From Dehalococcoidales bacterium (GTDB lineage Bacteria; Chloroflexota; Dehalococcoidia; Dehalococcoidales; UBA2162), in assembly GCA_020343555.1 (NCBI GenBank), contig CP070800.1:726265-734125 (forward strand): a stretch of 7,861 bases of DNA, written 5' to 3'. Made by a program: the position numbers and the translations under genes. Below the pieces are notes generated by a model. It worked only from the letters and a program-made list of their open reading frames with translations. It had not been told where the DNA came from and searched no databases. Of this stretch, positions 5,977 to 7,861 are shown one piece after another. The first letter of the stretch is position 1; the number at the start of each line of letters is the position of its first letter.

Positions 5977-6660
5977 GTGAATAATTCGTTGAATGACCGG
6001 CAAATATTACCTGTGAACAGGACAAAGGAACAGGCCAGACGGTCCTATGACCGTATGAGTGGCGCCTATGACTATATCTCAGGTCCGTTCGAGCGAAAAT
6101 ATGCTCTCAGAGTCCTGGAGTTATTGGGCGTAAAAGAAGGTGAAACAATACTAGAAATCGGCTTCGGTACCGGGCATTGTCTGAAAAAGATAGCAGTCTC
6201 CGTCGGAGAAACAGGAAAAGTATATGGTATAGATATCTCTTCGGGTATGCTGGAGGTAACAAGACGACGACTGAAAAAAGCACGATTACTCGATAGAGTC
6301 GAGTTGCATTGTGGCGATGCCTTAAGTCTTCCCTATGACAGTAATAGTATGGACGGTGTGTTCATGGCTTTTACCCTGGAGTTGTTCGATACTCCTGAAA
6401 TCCCGCTATTACTCGAGGAATCAAAGAGGGTACTCAAACCTGGAGGGAGAATAGGAGTTACCGCTTTATCAAAAAAAGATGGAGAATCCCTCATGGTACG
6501 CTTGTACGAGTGGGCACACAATAGATGGCCTGAATACGCGGATTGCAGACCGATATTCCTGGGAAACGTTTTACAGGATGCAGGATTTAAAATCACCTTC
6601 GGCGAAACGGTGAAATTGTTCGGGTTACCTGTTGAAATAATCACTGCACAAAAAATCTGA
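5977..6660 (+). CDS. Class I SAM-dependent methyltransferase (UbiE/MenG-like fold)
   Basis: A soluble 227-residue protein with the motifs of class I methyltransferases in order: motif I ILEIGFGTGH (58-67) binding S-adenosylmethionine, an acidic strand end VYGIDIS with Asp86 for the ribose hydroxyls, GDALSLPY (113-120) near the adenine, and RVLKPGGRIGV (151-161). The N-terminal RRSYDRMSGAYDYISGPFE stretch (21-39) resembles the substrate-side region of ubiquinone/menaquinone methyltransferases, but the acceptor cannot be assigned. The best start is GTG 5977, with only a weak AAGAA just upstream; GTG 6013 is an alternative 12 codons in. It is 115 bases from the CoA-transferase gene, with a terminator-like hairpin between, so it may not belong to that operon. 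The exporter gene follows in the same reading frame after 81 bases. Confidence 0.85.
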   Translation: MNNSLNDRQILPVNRTKEQARRSYDRMSGAYDYISGPFERKYALRVLELLGVKEGETILEIGFGTGHCLKKIAVSVGETGKVYGIDISSGMLEVTRRRLKKARLLDRVELHCGDALSLPYDSNSMDGVFMAFTLELFDTPEIPLLLEESKRVLKPGGRIGVTALSKKDGESLMVRLYEWAHNRWPEYADCRPIFLGNVLQDAGFKITFGETVKLFGLPVEIITAQKI

Positions 6661-6741
6661 TCTAACCACATTGCCGTTACCAGAATTACTTGTAATGACT
6701 CATTATCTGTGATTAAGACTGGGTTATCGAGAGTTGCTAAA

Positions 6742-7861
6742 TTGAGTGATAAAAATAAACCTGAGCTGAGCGACGAAAAACTGACTGTAGATAACAGTAA
6801 CAGGAATTTCCTGCGAAATATCAGTACATTCAGGTCACTGAAGAATCCCGTATACCGCCTTTATTTTACCGGAATTATGGGCCAACGGGCGTCTATGAAC
6901 ATGCAGATGATCGCCCGTTCATACCTGATTTATGAAATAACTGGATCTGCAGCCATTCTGGGAGTACTTTCTATTTGTAATGCGCTGCCTATTTTACTCT
7001 TTTCCGTTTTCGGGGGAGTGTTAGCAGATCGTATTCATAAAAAATACGTATTAACAATCGGCCTGGGAGGTTCGGCAATTATATCTCTCGGTGTCGCTGT
7101 TTTATTAAGTACAGGCTATATCAGCACGAACAACGAAGGTTCATGGTGGGTACTCGCTTTATCAGCCGTATTGCAGGGATGCATTATGGGATTAATGATC
7201 CCGTCCCGGCAGGCAATTATCCCGGAAATTGTCGATGAAGAAGATATCATGAATGCCGTATCACTCGACAGCACGGGCATGAATATCCTCAGGCTGGTAT
7301 CTCCCGCACTATCTGGCTTTTTAGTAGATTTCTTTGGTTATGGTTCCGTTTACTATGTTATGACTGGAATGTATGTATTTGGTACGGTATGCATCATGTT
7401 CATGCCTTTAACAGGAAAACTTGTCAGTGGTGCCAGTAACGTCATTCAGGATATCAAGGAAGGATTCCTGTATATAAGACGCGAATCTACAATCTTAATC
7501 CTCCTGATTTTCACCCTTTTTGTGGTTGTCCTGTCTATGCCTTATATGACCTTGCTCCCGGTGTTTGCTGAAGATGTACTTGATGTTGGTGCCAGCGGAA
7601 TGGGTATTCTTGTCAGCGTATCAGGAGTAGGTGCGATGATTACTTCTCTGATTCTTGCCTCTTTACCGAATAAGAGAAGGGGGATCATGCTGCTGACAAG
7701 CGGTTTACTGCTTGGCCTGGCTTTAACTGTATTTTCCTTTTCAAAATCCTGGGCGCTTTCTTTGACAATCATAATCTTTGTGGGTATGGGGCAAGCCGGG
7801 AGAATGGCTCTCGGGAACACACTTGTGCAATATTACGTCGATCCAAATTTCAGAGGACGCG
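6742..7861 (+). CDS. Major facilitator superfamily exporter, N-terminal part (cut by the window edge)
   Basis: A multi-pass inner-membrane secondary transporter, open to the right edge for about 373 codons; the family is usually about 400-440. The frame has no ATG near its 5' end. TTG 6742 is the best start, with GAGAG eight bases upstream and a short charged cytoplasmic tail (MSDKNKPELSDEK) before FRSLKNPVYRLYF (about 31-43), a typical beginning for drug/siderophore exporters of the EntS-like (DHA3) group. Motif A is seen as GVLADRIHKK (92-101). About ten hydrophobic segments follow, with the central cytoplasmic loop around residues 225-250. The last residues, VDPNFRGR, match the conserved loop before the final helices, so one or two helices are missing. 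GTG 6709 is a less likely start because it has no ribosome site. The substrate is unknown; proton-driven efflux is usual for this group. Confidence 0.85.
   Translation, partial: MSDKNKPELSDEKLTVDNSNRNFLRNISTFRSLKNPVYRLYFTGIMGQRASMNMQMIARSYLIYEITGSAAILGVLSICNALPILLFSVFGGVLADRIHKKYVLTIGLGGSAIISLGVAVLLSTGYISTNNEGSWWVLALSAVLQGCIMGLMIPSRQAIIPEIVDEEDIMNAVSLDSTGMNILRLVSPALSGFLVDFFGYGSVYYVMTGMYVFGTVCIMFMPLTGKLVSGASNVIQDIKEGFLYIRRESTILILLIFTLFVVVLSMPYMTLLPVFAEDVLDVGASGMGILVSVSGVGAMITSLILASLPNKRRGIMLLTSGLLLGLALTVFSFSKSWALSLTIIIFVGMGQAGRMALGNTLVQYYVDPNFRGR

Noticed and set aside
6685..6696. Palindrome ATTAC-TT-GTAAT between the methyltransferase and exporter genes
   Set aside because: Arms of five A/T-rich bases are expected by chance, and no convincing -35/-10 pair surrounds it.
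7542..7820. Minus-strand open frame of 92 codons at the right edge
   Set aside because: It is opposite the exporter gene, whose + strand translation shows membrane segments and a conserved loop throughout; the minus frame is a shadow.
1..7861. CRISPR arrays, tRNA/rRNA genes, insertion sequences, phage or defence genes
   Set aside because: No spaced repeats, cloverleaf sequences, transposase motifs or terminal inverted repeats were seen on either strand.

Overview
The window holds seven genes, all on the + strand. Six are complete and the seventh runs off the right edge. The first five form a CoA-thioester (beta-oxidation-like) module: an acyl-CoA dehydrogenase (37-1176), an enoyl-CoA hydratase/isomerase (1393-2157), a short-chain dehydrogenase (2193-2957), and two different family III (CaiB/BaiF) CoA-transferases (3116-4363 and 4389-5861). 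Behind them come a class I SAM-dependent methyltransferase (5977-6660) and the first ~373 codons of a major facilitator exporter (6742 to the edge). There are no rRNA or tRNA genes, CRISPR arrays, insertion sequences or phage genes.

Organism: bacterial, judging by strong Shine-Dalgarno sites and a sigma70-like promoter. Base composition is mid-GC, with frequent ATA and AGA/AGG codons. A cluster of paired CoA-transferases with acyl-CoA dehydrogenase, hydratase and SDR suggests an anaerobic or facultative degrader of organic acids, for example from Dehalococcoidia/Chloroflexota or Desulfobacterota-like groups. This placement is a guess from gene content, not a demonstrated affiliation.

How the genes could work together: the CoA-transferases load an acid with CoA from an acyl-CoA donor, the dehydrogenase introduces a double bond, the hydratase adds water, and the SDR oxidises the hydroxyl to a 3-ketoacyl-CoA. 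A thiolase would finish the sequence but is not in the window. The gene set resembles the bbs (benzylsuccinate) operon, which also uses two family III transferase subunits, a dehydrogenase, a hydratase and SDR subunits. It also partly resembles carnitine (cai) and bile-acid (bai) operons. The substrate cannot be read from the sequence.

Most notable points: (1) the second CoA-transferase is about 490 residues long because its small domain is tandemly duplicated with an exact 93-residue period (35/74 identical, ungapped); (2) the first CoA-transferase has no acidic residue where the catalytic aspartate should be, while the second keeps it, so the two probably form a heteromer; (3) the acyl-CoA dehydrogenase lacks the usual C-terminal catalytic glutamate, and the 15 bases at the left edge could be the tail of a partner dehydrogenase; (4) the gap at 1177-1392 holds a good promoter with a perfect 18-bp palindrome between its -35 and -10 boxes, followed by a leader with an 11-base consensus Shine-Dalgarno and a tiny ORF; (5) the gap at 2958-3115 holds two consecutive strong stem-loops. 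The last two genes look like a separate unit, set off by a weak terminator-like hairpin.
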